From Oscillospiraceae bacterium (GTDB taxonomy: Bacteria; Bacillota; Clostridia; Oscillospirales; CAG-272), in contig SVTJ01000004.1 of the NCBI GenBank assembly GCA_015063845.1, forward strand, positions 61,686 through 125,685: 64,000 nt of DNA. Direction: 5' to 3'. A program made the translations under genes and the position numbers. This document shows positions 44,981 through 55,065 of the stretch, piece by piece. Under the pieces are notes generated by a model, which ran no database searches, was not told the origin of the DNA, and saw only the letters and a list, made by a program, of their open reading frames with translations. Each line of letters begins with the position of its first letter. Position 1 is the first letter of the stretch.

Positions 44981-45070
44981 ATACTGGGGTACGAAGTGCA
45001 CTTTTGGGTGCATGGGTGCTCCAAAATGATAGTAAAATAAAAATATATTTAATAAATGAGGAGAAAAATG

Positions 45071-46864
45071 ATGACAAACAACAAGTATGTTCTTGGTTGG
45101 ATCGACGAGATGGCTGCTATGACACAGCCTGACAAGATCGTTTGGATCGACGGATCCGAGGCTCAGGCTGAGGCTCTCAGAGCAGAGGCTTGCTCCACGG
45201 GTGAGATGATCAAGCTCAACGAGGAGCTCCTTCCTAACTGCTACCTTCACAGAACGGCAGTAAACGACGTTGCTCGTGTTGAGGGCAGAACCTTTATCTG
45301 TACTTCCAAGAAGGAAGACGCAGGTAACATCAACAACTGGATGGATCCTAAGGAGTGCTACGCAAAGCTCACAAAGCTCTACACAGGCTCTATGAAGGGA
45401 AGAACGATGTACGTTATTCCTTATTCTATGAGTATCGTAGGCTCTCCCTTTGCCAAGTACGGCATCGAGCTTACCGACTCTATCTACGTCGTTCTTAATA
45501 TGCTTATTATGACACGCGTTGGAACTAACGTTCTTGAGGCTCTCGGCGAGAGCGGAGACTTTATAAAGGGTCTTCACGCAAGAGCTGATATCGACGAGGA
45601 GAACAGATATATCTGCCATTTCCCCGAGGATAACACGATTTGGTCTGTTAACTCCGGTTACGGCGGAAACGTGCTTCTCGGTAAGAAGTGCTTCGCGCTC
45701 CGTATTGCGTCCTACCTCGGACGTAAGGAGGGTTGGATGGCTGAGCATATGCTCATTCTCGGTGTTGAGTATCCGAGTGGCGAGACAAAGTATATCTGTG
45801 CTGCGTTCCCCTCTGCTTGCGGTAAGACAAACCTCGCAATGCTCATTCCGCCCGAATTCCTCAAGAACAAGGGCTACAAGGTATGGTGCGTAGGTGACGA
45901 TATCGCTTGGCTGCGCGTCGGTGAGGACGGAAGACTTTGGGCTGTTAACCCCGAGAACGGATTCTTCGGTGTTGCTCCCGGAACAAACCTCAACTCCAAC
46001 CCCAACGCTCTTTATACAACAATGAAGGATACTATCTTCACCAACGTTGTTCATAACACAGAGAACAATACCGTTTGGTGGGAGGGACTCGACAAGAATC
46101 CTCCTAAGCCCGGTAACGCTATTGACTGGAAGGGTAATCCTTGGGATTGCACAAAGTACGACAAGAAGGATAAGTCCACTTGCGGTGCTCACCCCAACAG
46201 CCGTTTCACAGCTCTCGCTGCAAACTGCCCCTGCCTCTCTTCTGAGTTCAACAATCCCGCAGGTGTTCCTATCTCCGCTATCGTGTTTGGCGGACGCCGC
46301 GCTAAGACCGCTCCTCTGGTATACCAGTCCACAAGCTGGCAGAACGGTGCGTTCGTTGGCTCTATCATGGCTTCCGAGACGACCGCTGCTGCAGCAGGTG
46401 CTGTCGGCGTAGTTCGTCGCGATCCTATGGCTATGAGACCCTTCGTTGGTTACGACATGGGTGACTACTGGGCACACTGGCTCAAGATGGGTACAGCTAT
46501 CCCCCACGCTCCCAAGATATTCCACGTTAACTGGTTCCGTACAGACGCTGAAGGCAACTTCATCTGGCCCGGATTCGGTGACAATATGAGAGTTCTTCTC
46601 TGGATACTTGACCGTTGCGAGGGCAAGGTAGGAGCTAACATCACTCCTATCGGATATGTTCCTAACGCTGAGGACATCAACATTGAGGGTCTTGAGGGTG
46701 TTGATCTTGACACTATCAAGGAGCTTCTCACGGTTGACGTTGAGTCCTGGCTTGCTGACGTTGAGAATATCAAGGAGTTCTACGCTCAGGTTGGCGATAG
46801 AGTTCCCGAGACTATGTACGATGAGCTCGCAGCTCTCGAGGCAAGACTTAACGCTGCTAAGTAA
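45071..46864 (+). CDS. pckG: phosphoenolpyruvate carboxykinase (GTP)
   Basis: A 597-residue GTP-type PEPCK interconverting oxaloacetate and PEP. The P-loop with active-site Cys is FPSACGKTN (C250), with VGDDIAWLR, NPENGFFGVAPGT and FGGRRAKTAPLVYQ. Length matches the GTP family rather than the 530-residue ATP family. GAGGAG at 45058-45063 fits ATG 45071 best. ATGs at 45056 and 45068 are in frame. Codon choice is strongly biased (GCT, AAC, CTC, AAG), so it is probably highly expressed. Confidence 0.96.
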   Translation: MTNNKYVLGWIDEMAAMTQPDKIVWIDGSEAQAEALRAEACSTGEMIKLNEELLPNCYLHRTAVNDVARVEGRTFICTSKKEDAGNINNWMDPKECYAKLTKLYTGSMKGRTMYVIPYSMSIVGSPFAKYGIELTDSIYVVLNMLIMTRVGTNVLEALGESGDFIKGLHARADIDEENRYICHFPEDNTIWSVNSGYGGNVLLGKKCFALRIASYLGRKEGWMAEHMLILGVEYPSGETKYICAAFPSACGKTNLAMLIPPEFLKNKGYKVWCVGDDIAWLRVGEDGRLWAVNPENGFFGVAPGTNLNSNPNALYTTMKDTIFTNVVHNTENNTVWWEGLDKNPPKPGNAIDWKGNPWDCTKYDKKDKSTCGAHPNSRFTALAANCPCLSSEFNNPAGVPISAIVFGGRRAKTAPLVYQSTSWQNGAFVGSIMASETTAAAAGAVGVVRRDPMAMRPFVGYDMGDYWAHWLKMGTAIPHAPKIFHVNWFRTDAEGNFIWPGFGDNMRVLLWILDRCEGKVGANITPIGYVPNAEDINIEGLEGVDLDTIKELLTVDVESWLADVENIKEFYAQVGDRVPETMYDELAALEARLNAAK

Positions 46865-46879
46865 TTATGATTTGATTTA

Positions 46880-46918
46880 TGAGGGAAACTTCTTGAAAGA
46901 AGTTTCCCTCAAACTCTC
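46880..46918 (-). repeat. dispersed palindromic repeat, copy 2
   Basis: The same 15-bp stem TGAGGGAAACTTCTT as at 30549-30580. The flanking bases also match when reverse-complemented. It may act as the pckG terminator. Confidence 0.75.
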
Positions 46919-46946
46919 TTAAATAAAAAAATCTATGCGTTAAAGT

Positions 46947-46984
46947 GCTTAGGGGTATTTTCTTGTAAGAAAATACCCCTAAGC
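46947..46984. terminator. long palindrome between pckG and the zinc-ribbon gene
   Basis: An 18-bp perfect stem GCTTAGGGGTATTTTCTT / AAGAAAATACCCCTAAGC with loop GT. It ends just before the convergent gene and probably terminates it on the minus strand. Confidence 0.7.
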
Positions 46985-46989
46985 GCCTT

Positions 46990-47742
46990 CTATTCAACTG
47001 TAATGTACGCCGCGTTTATTGACGGAGCGGAAACGGTTTGATCGTTGATGTACAGCTCATATTGCTCGGTCACCTCACCGAATATTGTGATGGTATCCCC
47101 AATGAGGAAGTTTTTTGTGCCATCCTGAGAGCAATCGAGAATTATAAACTCAAATCTTCCGCTTTCGTCCTCGCATACGTAATAGTTCGTATATTCATCA
47201 CTATAATAATCCACCGTCTTTTGCTTTATCTTTAGCGTGAGCGTCACTATCTTTCCTTCATAGCTCGACGGATTTCTATATAGCTGCTCTGCGTCGACAG
47301 CTTCACTTTTTTCAACGTATTCCTCACGCGAAAGGGAAGTGTCAACGGGGTCGGGAGCCAGTGCGTCGGCAGCCCAAAATATAAGTAAAGGTCCGTATAT
47401 TGCCAATATAAACAGCGTTGCCAAAACAACGGCGAAAATTATTTTCGCTGATTTTTTATGAGGACTTGTTGCAAAAAGCACGAGACCTGCAATGGGGAAA
47501 AGAACAAGCATAGCAATTATAAACCACCAGCTGTGATACCATTGCACGAACATAACTCTATCCGAGCCCCCCGATTTTTGCTTGACCTTTTTCACGGGCT
47601 TTCTGTTGCCTGCGCGCATCTCCTCGGGGCATACCTTTCCGCACAAAGGACAGCACTCTTGAACAAAGAAGCAACCGCAGTCGGGACATTTATTGAGATC
47701 GGGTCTGTCAAGCTCTTCATGGGTATCAAAGGATCTTCCCAT
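46990..47742 (-). CDS. zinc-ribbon membrane protein with OB-like C-terminal domain, unknown function
   Basis: A 250-residue protein with two CxxC pairs in CPDCGCFFVQECCPLCGKVC (19-38), two membrane helices (about 72-90 and 100-125) and a beta-rich domain (about 150-248). That domain has SYEGKIVTLTLKI, FEFIILD and IGDTITIFGEV strands like an OB fold. The N-terminus would be cytosolic or outside depending on topology. It is not a family I can name. Own promoter at 47781-47809. Confidence 0.72.
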   Translation of the reverse strand: MGRSFDTHEELDRPDLNKCPDCGCFFVQECCPLCGKVCPEEMRAGNRKPVKKVKQKSGGSDRVMFVQWYHSWWFIIAMLVLFPIAGLVLFATSPHKKSAKIIFAVVLATLFILAIYGPLLIFWAADALAPDPVDTSLSREEYVEKSEAVDAEQLYRNPSSYEGKIVTLTLKIKQKTVDYYSDEYTNYYVCEDESGRFEFIILDCSQDGTKNFLIGDTITIFGEVTEQYELYINDQTVSAPSINAAYITVE

Positions 47743-47780
47743 AAATCCTCCTTATTATATAATGCATTCTTACAGCTACA

Positions 47781-47809
47781 AGTATATCATAACGTATGAA
47801 AAAAGTCAA
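47781..47809 (-). promoter_or_regulatory. promoter of the zinc-ribbon membrane protein
   Basis: Minus strand TTGACT, 17 bases, TATACT, about 39 bases ahead of ATG 47742. Confidence 0.75.
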
Positions 47810-47928
47810 TATAAAAGCCGTTTTGGGTGTTTATTTAAAGGATCTTTAGTGCAATATTGGCAAAATATGAATAACAAAAAGAAATAAATTGGACAAAAAG
47901 TAGAAAAAATGAGGTTAAAAAAAATAAC

Positions 47929-47957
47929 TTGACAAAAACGGGGGAAAATGATATAAT
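47929..47957 (+). promoter_or_regulatory. consensus promoter of the rpsL operon
   Basis: TTGACA, 17 bases, TATAAT. The leader of about 100 bases has a hairpin (47996-48027, stem GCGAAA/TTTCGT with inner GCGT/ACGC). Confidence 0.9.
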
Positions 47958-48064
47958 ATACTGAAACTGTTTGTAAAGCGGACAGTTAATATTTATGCGA
48001 AAAAGCGTCTTAAAACGCAGTTTCGTAATAAACTCAAATTTACAAGAAGGAGGAAAAAGGAAGA

Positions 48065-48481
48065 ATGCCAACATTCAACCAGCTTGTTAAGCAGGGCCGT
48101 CAGGACAAGGTTTATAAGTCAAAAGCACCCGTTCTTCAGAAGGGCTTTAACTCATTGAACAATGCTCCCACGGACCAGGCGTCACCCCAGAAGAGAGGCG
48201 TTTGCACGAAGGTTTCCACAACCAGCCCTAAGAAGCCTAACTCCGCGCTCAGAAAGATCGCAAGAGTAAGACTTACAAACGGACTTGATGCAACCACCTA
48301 TATTCCCGGTATCGGCCACAACCTTCAGGAGCACTCGGTCGTTCTCATCAGAGGCGGAAGAGTTCGTGACCTGCCTGGTGTGCGTTACCACATCATCCGC
48401 GGTACGCTTGACGCACAAGGCGTTGCTAACCGTAACCAGAGCCGTTCTAAGTACGGCGCAAAGAGACCCAAGAAGAAGTAA
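48065..48481 (+). CDS. rpsL: 30S ribosomal protein S12
   Basis: A 138-residue decoding-centre protein with [31 protein letters not shown] and [15 protein letters not shown]. The streptomycin-linked lysines in KKPNS and GRVRDLPG regions are of the wild-type form. It starts at ATG 48065 after AAGGAGG and is first in the S12-S7-EF-G-EF-Tu operon. Confidence 0.98.
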   Translation: MPTFNQLVKQGRQDKVYKSKAPVLQKGFNSLNNAPTDQASPQKRGVCTKVSTTSPKKPNSALRKIARVRLTNGLDATTYIPGIGHNLQEHSVVLIRGGRVRDLPGVRYHIIRGTLDAQGVANRNQSRSKYGAKRPKKK

Positions 48482-48623
48482 TTCTGGGTTTAAGGTATAA
48501 AGCAAAAACAAGCCACGAAGTGTTCGGGTAAATTTGAAGTTTATTACGGGCCCACTGTGCGCTTACAGAAGAATGCTTTTGAGTACCTATGATTTCATAA
48601 TATTAATGAAGGAGGGAAGTACA

Positions 48624-49094
48624 GTGCCGAGAAGAGGTCGTATATCCAAAAGAGATGTTTTGCCGGATCCTATGTACAATTCTAAGCTTGTAACAAAGCT
48701 TATCAACAACATTATGTACGACGGCAAGAAGGGCGTTGCCCAGAAGATCGTTTATGACGCATTTGCAGCAGTAGAGGCCAAGGTTGGCGAGAACGCACTT
48801 GACGTATTTACTGCAGCACTTGAGAACGTTATGCCTGTCCTTGAGGTCAAGGCTCGCCGTGTAGGCGGTTCGACGTATCAGGTGCCTATGGAGGTAAGAG
48901 CGGAGCGCCGTCAGACACTTGGTCTGCGTTGGATCGTTGCTTATTCCAGAAACCGCGGTGAGAGAACCATGGCTGAGCGTCTTGCAGCAGAGATAATCGA
49001 TGCAAAGAACAGCATGGGCGGAGCTTTCAAGAAGAAAGAAGAAACCCACCGTATGGCAGAAGCAAACAAGGCGTTTGCTCACTACAGATATTAA
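48624..49094 (+). CDS. rpsG: 30S ribosomal protein S7
   Basis: A 156-residue primary 16S rRNA binder. It starts at GTG 48624 ([19 protein letters not shown]) with GGAGGGA upstream. An upstream TTG extension has no support. The 142-base rpsL-rpsG spacer has no gene and could hold an S7 autoregulatory site. Confidence 0.98.
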   Translation: MPRRGRISKRDVLPDPMYNSKLVTKLINNIMYDGKKGVAQKIVYDAFAAVEAKVGENALDVFTAALENVMPVLEVKARRVGGSTYQVPMEVRAERRQTLGLRWIVAYSRNRGERTMAERLAAEIIDAKNSMGGAFKKKEETHRMAEANKAFAHYRY

Positions 49095-49132
49095 TCTGTC
49101 ATTAAGTTTCAGAAGGTTAAGGAGAAAAGTTA

Positions 49133-51253
49133 ATGGCAAGAGAATATTCACTTGAAAAGACAAGAAATATCGGTATCATGGCTCACATCGATGCCGGTAA
49201 GACAACAACAACCGAAAGAATTCTTTTCTATACAGGAAAGACGCACAAGATCGGTGAGACCCACGAGGGCGCAGCTACCATGGACTGGATGGTTCAGGAG
49301 CAGGAGAGAGGTATTACCATCACTTCCGCTGCAACCACATGTTTCTGGGCTAAGTCCGAGTTCCACAACGATCCTGCTGCAGTAAAGGCAAACACACACA
49401 GAATCAACATCATAGACACCCCCGGTCACGTTGACTTCACAGTTGAGGTTGAGCGTTCCTTGCGTGTTCTTGACGGTTCTGTAACCGTTCTTTGTGCAAA
49501 GGGCGGTGTTGAGCCTCAGTCTGAGACCGTATGGCGTCAGGCTGATAAGTATGGTGTTCCGCGTATGGCTTACGTCAACAAGATGGACATCACAGGAGCT
49601 GATTTCTACAGGGTTGTAGGAATGATGAAGGATAGACTTCATGCAAACGCAGTTCCGATACAGCTTCCTATTGGTAAGGAGATGACCTTTAAGGGTATCA
49701 TCGACCTTATGACGATGGAGGCAGACGTTTACTACGATGACCTTGGTAAGGACATGAGAGTCGAGGAGATTCCCGAGGACATGAAGGACCTCGCTGAGGA
49801 GTATCGTGAAAAGATGGTAGAGTCTATCTGTGAAACAGATGAGGAGCTCATGGAGAAGTACTTCGAGGGTGAGGAGATCACTGTCGAGGAGCTTAAGACA
49901 GCTCTCCGTAAGGCTACTATCGCTAACCAGATCGTTCCCGTAGTTTGCGGAACATCTTACAGAAACAAGGGCGTACAGAAGCTGCTTGATGCAGTTATCG
50001 ACTATATGCCTTCTCCTCTTGACATTCCCGCTATCAAGGGTATAAACCCCGACACGGGCGATGAGGATGAGAGAAAGGCTTCTGACGATGAGCCCTTCTC
50101 CGCACTTGCATTTAAGATAATGACCGACCCGTTCGTTGGAAAGCTCTGCTTCTTCCGTGTTTACTCCGGTAAGATCGAGGCAGGTACGACCGCGTATAAC
50201 TCCAGCAAGGGCTCGCGTGAGCGTTTCGGACGTATTCTTCAGATGCACGCAAACGACCGTAAGGATATAGACGTATGCTACAGCGGTGATATTGCAGCTG
50301 TATCGGGCGTTAAGAACACCACCACAGGTGACACGTTCTGCGACGAGAAGCATCCTATCATCCTTGAGAATATGGAATTCCCCGAGCCTGTTATCAGCGT
50401 TGCTATCGAGCCTAAGACTCGTGCAGGTCAGGAGAAGATGGGTATAGCTCTTTCTAAGCTTGCTGAGGAAGACCCCACCTTCCGTACCTACACCGACGAA
50501 GAGACCGGTCAGACGATCATCGCAGGAATGGGCGAGCTTCACCTTGAGATCATCGTAGACAGACTTCTCCGTGAGTTCAAGGTAGAGGCAAACATCGGTA
50601 AGCCTCAGGTTGCATATAAGGAGACCATTCGTACAAGAGTGGATCACGAGTGCAAGTACAAGAGACAGTCCGGTGGTTCCGGTCAGTACGGTCACGTTAA
50701 GATCATTCTTGAACCCAACGAGCCCGGTAAGGGATATGAGTTCATCAATGCGGTTACTGGCGGTGCAATTCCGAAGGAATTCATCGAGCCTGTTAACCAG
50801 GGTATTCAGGGAGCTATGCAGAACGGTGTTCTTGCAGGCTACAATGTTGTTGACGTAAAGGTAACACTTTACGACGGTTCTTACCACGAGGTCGACTCCT
50901 CTGAAATGGCGTTCAAGATCGCAGGTTCTATGGCGTTCAAGGAAGCTATGAGAAAGGCAAACCCCGTACTCACAGAGCCTATCACCAAGGTCGTAACCAT
51001 CGTTCCCGACGAGTACCTCGGAACTGTTATGGGCGGCTTCAACTCCCGTCGTGGACAGATCCAGTCTATGGAATCTGCAAACGGCGTTCAGGAGCTTACC
51101 GCAATGGTTCCTCTGTCCGAGATGTTCGGATACGCAACAGACCTTCGTTCTATGACACAGGGTCGTGGCGTTTACTCTATGGAACCCAGCCACTTCGCTG
51201 AAGTTCCCAAGTCTATCCAGGAGCAGATAATCACCGCTCGTGCGAAGAACTAA
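49133..51253 (+). CDS. fusA: elongation factor G
   Basis: A 706-residue translocation GTPase. G1 is [13 protein letters not shown]2 includes [13 protein letters not shown]3 DTPGHVDFT and G4 NKMD, followed by domains II-V of usual length. Strong codon bias marks it as highly expressed. Confidence 0.98.
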   Translation: MAREYSLEKTRNIGIMAHIDAGKTTTTERILFYTGKTHKIGETHEGAATMDWMVQEQERGITITSAATTCFWAKSEFHNDPAAVKANTHRINIIDTPGHVDFTVEVERSLRVLDGSVTVLCAKGGVEPQSETVWRQADKYGVPRMAYVNKMDITGADFYRVVGMMKDRLHANAVPIQLPIGKEMTFKGIIDLMTMEADVYYDDLGKDMRVEEIPEDMKDLAEEYREKMVESICETDEELMEKYFEGEEITVEELKTALRKATIANQIVPVVCGTSYRNKGVQKLLDAVIDYMPSPLDIPAIKGINPDTGDEDERKASDDEPFSALAFKIMTDPFVGKLCFFRVYSGKIEAGTTAYNSSKGSRERFGRILQMHANDRKDIDVCYSGDIAAVSGVKNTTTGDTFCDEKHPIILENMEFPEPVISVAIEPKTRAGQEKMGIALSKLAEEDPTFRTYTDEETGQTIIAGMGELHLEIIVDRLLREFKVEANIGKPQVAYKETIRTRVDHECKYKRQSGGSGQYGHVKIILEPNEPGKGYEFINAVTGGAIPKEFIEPVNQGIQGAMQNGVLAGYNVVDVKVTLYDGSYHEVDSSEMAFKIAGSMAFKEAMRKANPVLTEPITKVVTIVPDEYLGTVMGGFNSRRGQIQSMESANGVQELTAMVPLSEMFGYATDLRSMTQGRGVYSMEPSHFAEVPKSIQEQIITARAKN

Positions 51254-51305
51254 TTAAAACCTTAAAAATATTAAAAATAAAATTATTTAATGGAGGACAA
51301 TCAAA

Positions 51306-52511
51306 ATGGCAAAGGCTACATTTGAAAGAACAAAGCCCCACGTTAACATTGGTACAATTGGTCACGTTGACCATGGTAAGACAACTCTTACCGCCGCTAT
51401 CACAAAGACCCTTGGTCTCGCAAACGGTAACGTTGAGTTCATGGCATACGACCAGATCGACAACGCTCCCGAGGAGAGAGCAAGAGGTATCACAATCAAC
51501 ACAAGACACGTTGAGTACGAGACTGAGACACGTCACTACGCTCACGTTGACTGCCCCGGCCACGCTGACTACGTTAAGAACATGATCACCGGTGCAGCTC
51601 AGATGGACGGTGCTATCCTCGTTGTTGCAGGTACAGACGGACCTCTTCAGCAGACCAGAGAGCACGTTCTTCTTGCTCGTCAGGTTGGCGTTCCCGCAAT
51701 CGTTGTATTCATGAACAAGACAGACCTCGTTGACGACGAGGAGCTTCTTGATCTCGTAGAGATGGAGATCCGTGATCTTCTTTCTTCCTACGATTTCCCC
51801 GGCGACGATACTCCTATCGTTCGCGGATCTGCTCGTGAGGCTCTTGAGTCTGCAAGCACAGACGTAAACGCTCCTGAGTACGCTCCTATCCTTGAGCTCA
51901 TGAACGAGGTTGACTCGTTTATTCCTACTCCTGAGCGTCAGGCAGACCTCGACTTCCTTATGCCTGTCGAGGACGTATTCTCCATCTCCGGCCGTGGTAC
52001 AGTTGCTACAGGTAGAGTTGAGAGAGGTACCGTTAAGGTTGGTGACGTTGTTGAGATCGTTGGTCTTAGCGACGAGAAGAAGAACACCACTGTTACCGGA
52101 GTTGAGATGTTCCACAAGCTCCTTCCTCAGGCAGAGGCTGGTGATAACATCGGTGCACTTCTCCGTGGTGTTGCTAAGGATGAGATCGAGCGTGGACAGG
52201 TTCTTGCTAAGCCCGGTTCCGTTCATCCCCACACAAAGTTCGTAGGAACTGTATACGTTCTTACTGAGAAGGAAGGCGGACGTAAGAAGCCCTTCTTCGC
52301 TGGTTACAGACCTCAGTTCTACTTCAGAACAACCGACGTTACAGGCGTTATCGAGCTTCCTGCAGGCGTTGAGATGTGCCGCCCTGGCGACAACGTTGAT
52401 ATGACTGTTGAGCTCATCACACCTATCGCTTGTGAAGAGGGACTCCGTTTCGCTATCCGTGAGGGTGGTAGAACAGTTGGATCCGGTGTCGTTGCTTCTA
52501 TCATTGCGTAA
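51306..52511 (+). CDS. tuf: elongation factor Tu
   Basis: A 401-residue GTPase that delivers aminoacyl-t[25 protein letters not shown] and NKTD motifs are present, with full domains 2 and 3. ATG 51306 follows GGAGG. G4 reads NKTD rather than NKCD, a normal variant. Confidence 0.98.
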   Translation: MAKATFERTKPHVNIGTIGHVDHGKTTLTAAITKTLGLANGNVEFMAYDQIDNAPEERARGITINTRHVEYETETRHYAHVDCPGHADYVKNMITGAAQMDGAILVVAGTDGPLQQTREHVLLARQVGVPAIVVFMNKTDLVDDEELLDLVEMEIRDLLSSYDFPGDDTPIVRGSAREALESASTDVNAPEYAPILELMNEVDSFIPTPERQADLDFLMPVEDVFSISGRGTVATGRVERGTVKVGDVVEIVGLSDEKKNTTVTGVEMFHKLLPQAEAGDNIGALLRGVAKDEIERGQVLAKPGSVHPHTKFVGTVYVLTEKEGGRKKPFFAGYRPQFYFRTTDVTGVIELPAGVEMCRPGDNVDMTVELITPIACEEGLRFAIREGGRTVGSGVVASIIA

Positions 52512-52542
52512 GTTTTACTTGAACAGTAATATTTAAGCATAC

Positions 52543-52580
52543 AAGGGACGCCGCAAAATATTTTGCGGCGTCCCTTAAAA
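52543..52580 (+). terminator. terminator of the translation operon
   Basis: A 16-bp perfect stem AAGGGACGCCGCAAAA / TTTTGCGGCGTCCCTT with loop TA. The tail is AAAATTTAA, so the U-run is inside the stem. Confidence 0.8.
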
Positions 52581-52594
52581 TTTAATACAAAGTA

Positions 52595-52704
52595 TATCTT
52601 TGGGGATTGGTGAGATTCCATACCGGTGGTAAAGCCCACGAGCTTGATTTAGCTGAGCAGGTGACATTCCTGCGCCGACGGTAAAGTCCGGATGAGAGAA
52701 GATG
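52595..52704 (+). ncRNA. FMN riboswitch (RFN element)
   Basis: It shows the family hallmarks: GGGGATTGGTGAGATTCC, ACCGGTGGTAAAGCCCACGA, GCAGGTGACATTCCTGC, GCCGACGGTAAAGTCCGGAT and GAGAGAAGAT closing P1 with TATCTT. It controls ribU. A weak promoter (TTGCGG, 17 bases, TACAAA, 52563-52591) may overlap the tuf terminator. Confidence 0.95.
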
Positions 52705-52739
52705 ATGCTTTACAGGTAAAGTATTACCTTGGATTGTCT

Positions 52740-52770
52740 TCTCCCGTATTATATACAGGGAGATTTTTTT
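52740..52770 (+). terminator. FMN-controlled terminator overlapping the ribU ribosome binding site
   Basis: Stem TCTCCCGTAT / ATAC-A-GGGAGA with one bulged A is followed by seven T. AGGGAGA is also the ribU Shine-Dalgarno sequence, so the hairpin can stop transcription and hide the site. Bases 52705-52739 could form the antiterminator. Confidence 0.85.
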
Positions 52771-53448
52771 ATGGAAAACAAAACTACACAAAAGATCAAA
52801 AAACTGACGGCAGTAGCGGTCTTTGCCGCTCTTGCGTACGTTATTCACTTCGTGCACATACCCGTGATGTTCCTCAATCTTGACTTTAAGGACGTTATAA
52901 TGGCGATATGCGGTATGTATTTCGGCCCACTCGCGGGTGTTGCCGTTTCGATAATCGTGCCTCTTCTTGAGTATCCTACGAGCTCGACGGGTGTGTACGG
53001 ACTTGTTATGAATATTATCAGTAGCCTTACCTTTGTAGGTGTGGCGAGCGTAATCTATAAATATAAAAAGACTCTTGCGGGAGCTATAGTGTCGCTTGTC
53101 GCGGCAGCGTTGTCTATGACGGCGGCTATGATGCTCGCAAATCTCTTCATTACCCCATACTATATGGGTGTTGAGCGCTCTGCAGTGGTCGCACTTATTC
53201 CCAAGGTGCTTTTGCCGTTTAATGCGGTCAAAGCGATACTTAATGCGTCGCTCACGCTTTGTCTCTATAAGCCGCTTACAAAAGTGCTCAAGGCTACGGG
53301 CTTTGGAAGAAGCGGTGATGCTTCGATAGAGGTAAAGCAGGGAAGTAAGACACGCACTGTGCTTGTCCTTGTAATAGGCGGTGTCATTGCCGTTATCTCG
53401 CTTGTTATAATATTCGCTGTTTTAGGTGGTACACTTGCATTTAATTAA
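52771..53448 (+). CDS. ribU: riboflavin ECF transporter S component
   Basis: A 225-residue membrane protein with about six helices. It is the substrate-binding S component that takes up riboflavin with the shared EcfAAT module (not in this window). FNLDFKDVIMAICGMYFGP-like LNLDFKDVIMAICGMYFGPL and PLLEYPTSSTGVYGLVMN are typical of RibU. ATG 52771 is right after the terminator U-run. FMN in excess should switch it off. Confidence 0.92.
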   Translation: MENKTTQKIKKLTAVAVFAALAYVIHFVHIPVMFLNLDFKDVIMAICGMYFGPLAGVAVSIIVPLLEYPTSSTGVYGLVMNIISSLTFVGVASVIYKYKKTLAGAIVSLVAAALSMTAAMMLANLFITPYYMGVERSAVVALIPKVLLPFNAVKAILNASLTLCLYKPLTKVLKATGFGRSGDASIEVKQGSKTRTVLVLVIGGVIAVISLVIIFAVLGGTLAFN

Positions 53449-53463
53449 TTTTTATAAAAGTGC

Positions 53464-53492
53464 TTGTTTAAATTTTTAATGTGTGCTATAAT
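53464..53492 (+). promoter_or_regulatory. promoter of the MATE gene
   Basis: TTGTTT, 17 bases, TATAAT, 33 bases ahead of ATG 53525. Confidence 0.7.
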
Positions 53493-53524
53493 TTTATCAG
53501 CAAATTCTTTGGCAGGTGATTTTA

Positions 53525-54904
53525 ATGATTTCCGTGATACGGAAGCGTTTGGGTGGCAGTAAACGTGACGTTGATATGACCGAGGGTAATATATTCGGTC
53601 ATATCATCAAGTTCGCGATACCGTTGCTGCTCGGCAATCTTCTTCAGCAACTTTATAATATGGTCGATACTTGGGTGGTGGGTAACTACGTAGGCTCCGA
53701 GGCGTTTTCGGCAGTTGGTACGGTCGGTCCTATCATCAATATGCTCATAAGTTTGTTTTGGGGCTTTTCTGCGGGTGCGGGAGTCGTTGTGTCCCAGTAT
53801 TACGGCGCTAAAAAATACGACAAGGTGAGCGAGACTGTTCATACTACTTTGCTCGTGACGGTAATTCTCGGCATAGTTCTTACGGGAGTTGGAATTGCGC
53901 TCGTTCCGACAATGCTTGACCTTATGAATACCCCCACAGAGCTGCTTGATGAAGCAACGGAATATCTGACCGTTTATTTTAGCGGACTTATTGGACTTGT
54001 GGTGTATAATATAGGCTCGGGAATTTTACGAGCAGTTGGAGACTCAAGGAGACCGTTTTATTTCCTTGCGGTGTCAGCCCTTACAAATACGGTGCTCGAC
54101 CTTGTTTTCGTGCTTGCTTTTAATATGGGAGTTAAGGGTGTTGCGCTTGCAACCATAATCGCTCAGGGGCTGTCCGCAGTGCTCATACTTATAACTCTTT
54201 GTAGGTCGGATAACTGCATAAAGGTATCGTTTGGGAAATTAAAGATACATAAGGATGAGCTGTTTAAGATAATCAAGGTTGGTCTTCCCGTGGCGCTCCA
54301 GATGATCGTGACCTCCTTCTCAAACGTATTTGTTCAAGCATACATCAACTATTTTGGCGCAAATGCTATGGGCGGTTGGACGGCTTATGCCAAGATAGAT
54401 CAGCTTATACTTTTGCCGATGCAGTCGATAGCACTTGCATCTACCACGTTTGTGGGGCAGAATCTGGGTAATGACGACGTCAAGAGAGCGAAAAAGGGAG
54501 TCAATGCGTCCTTGTTGCTTGCCGTATCGGTTACCGTTCTGATTATGATACCAATACTGATTTTTGCACCTCAGTTGGTGTATTTCTTTAACAAAGACGG
54601 CGAAATAATCTCTTACGGGGCTATATTCTTGAGAACGCTGACACCGTTTTATGTGCTTTGTTGCGTAAATCAAATATATGCAGGTGCACTCAGAGGCTCA
54701 GGAAACGCGACAGCTCCGATGATAATAATGCTTGTCTCATTCGTTGGCTTCAGACAGCTGTATTTGTACGTGATGGCGACGTTTATATCGAACACCCCAA
54801 TACCGATAGCTTTGTCATATCCTGCAGGTTGGTTGGTGTGCAGCGCGGTTATGTTCATTTATTACAAGACTGTCAAACTCGAAAAGGGAAGAATTGTTAA
54901 ATAA
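53525..54904 (+). CDS. MATE-family multidrug/cation exporter
   Basis: A 459-residue transporter with 12 predicted helices in two related halves. MTEGNIFGHIIKFAIPLLLGNLL at the start and NMVDTWVVGNYVG, and the second-half QMIVTSFSNVFVQAYINYFG, are typical of the DinF/NorM-like MATE group. ATG 53525 is chosen over GTG 53516 because of AGGTGA spacing. Substrate unknown. Confidence 0.93.
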   Translation: MISVIRKRLGGSKRDVDMTEGNIFGHIIKFAIPLLLGNLLQQLYNMVDTWVVGNYVGSEAFSAVGTVGPIINMLISLFWGFSAGAGVVVSQYYGAKKYDKVSETVHTTLLVTVILGIVLTGVGIALVPTMLDLMNTPTELLDEATEYLTVYFSGLIGLVVYNIGSGILRAVGDSRRPFYFLAVSALTNTVLDLVFVLAFNMGVKGVALATIIAQGLSAVLILITLCRSDNCIKVSFGKLKIHKDELFKIIKVGLPVALQMIVTSFSNVFVQAYINYFGANAMGGWTAYAKIDQLILLPMQSIALASTTFVGQNLGNDDVKRAKKGVNASLLLAVSVTVLIMIPILIFAPQLVYFFNKDGEIISYGAIFLRTLTPFYVLCCVNQIYAGALRGSGNATAPMIIMLVSFVGFRQLYLYVMATFISNTPIPIALSYPAGWLVCSAVMFIYYKTVKLEKGRIVK

Positions 54905-54919
54905 ATTTGCAGATAACTG

Positions 54920-54948
54920 TTGAAAAATAGCATATAGTGTGCTATAAT
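54920..54948 (+). promoter_or_regulatory. promoter of metK
   Basis: TTGAAA, 17 bases, TATAAT, just ahead of the SAM-I riboswitch. Confidence 0.82.
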
Positions 54949-54965
54949 AATAAGGATAATATATG

Positions 54966-55060
54966 TCTTATCAAGAGTGGCGGAGGGACAGGCCCTATGA
55001 AACCACGGCAACCTGCTGTTTTAAATAAAACGAGTAAGGTGCTAATTCCGGAAGATGAGA
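54966..55060 (+). ncRNA. SAM-I riboswitch (S-box)
   Basis: It shows TTATCAAGAGTGGCGGAGGG, ACAGGCCCTATGAAACCACG, GCAACCTGC, AGGTGCTAATTCC and a closing GATGAGA that pairs with TCTTATC. It regulates metK: SAM binding should favour the terminator that follows. Confidence 0.95.
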
Positions 55061-55065
55061 ATTTT

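Noticed and set aside
44842..45067. LexA operator between lexA and pckG
   Set aside because: No GAAC-N4-GTTC-like palindrome was found by eye.
44969..46525. 518-codon open frame antisense to pckG
   Set aside because: Shadow of a highly biased gene. The protein is low-complexity and without motifs.
49148..51193. 681-codon open frame antisense to fusA
   Set aside because: It mirrors fusA codon bias, has no ribosome binding site or recognisable domain, and fusA is certain.
52729..52770. N-terminal extension of ribU
   Set aside because: It would translate the riboswitch terminator. ATG 52771 follows the ribosome binding site.
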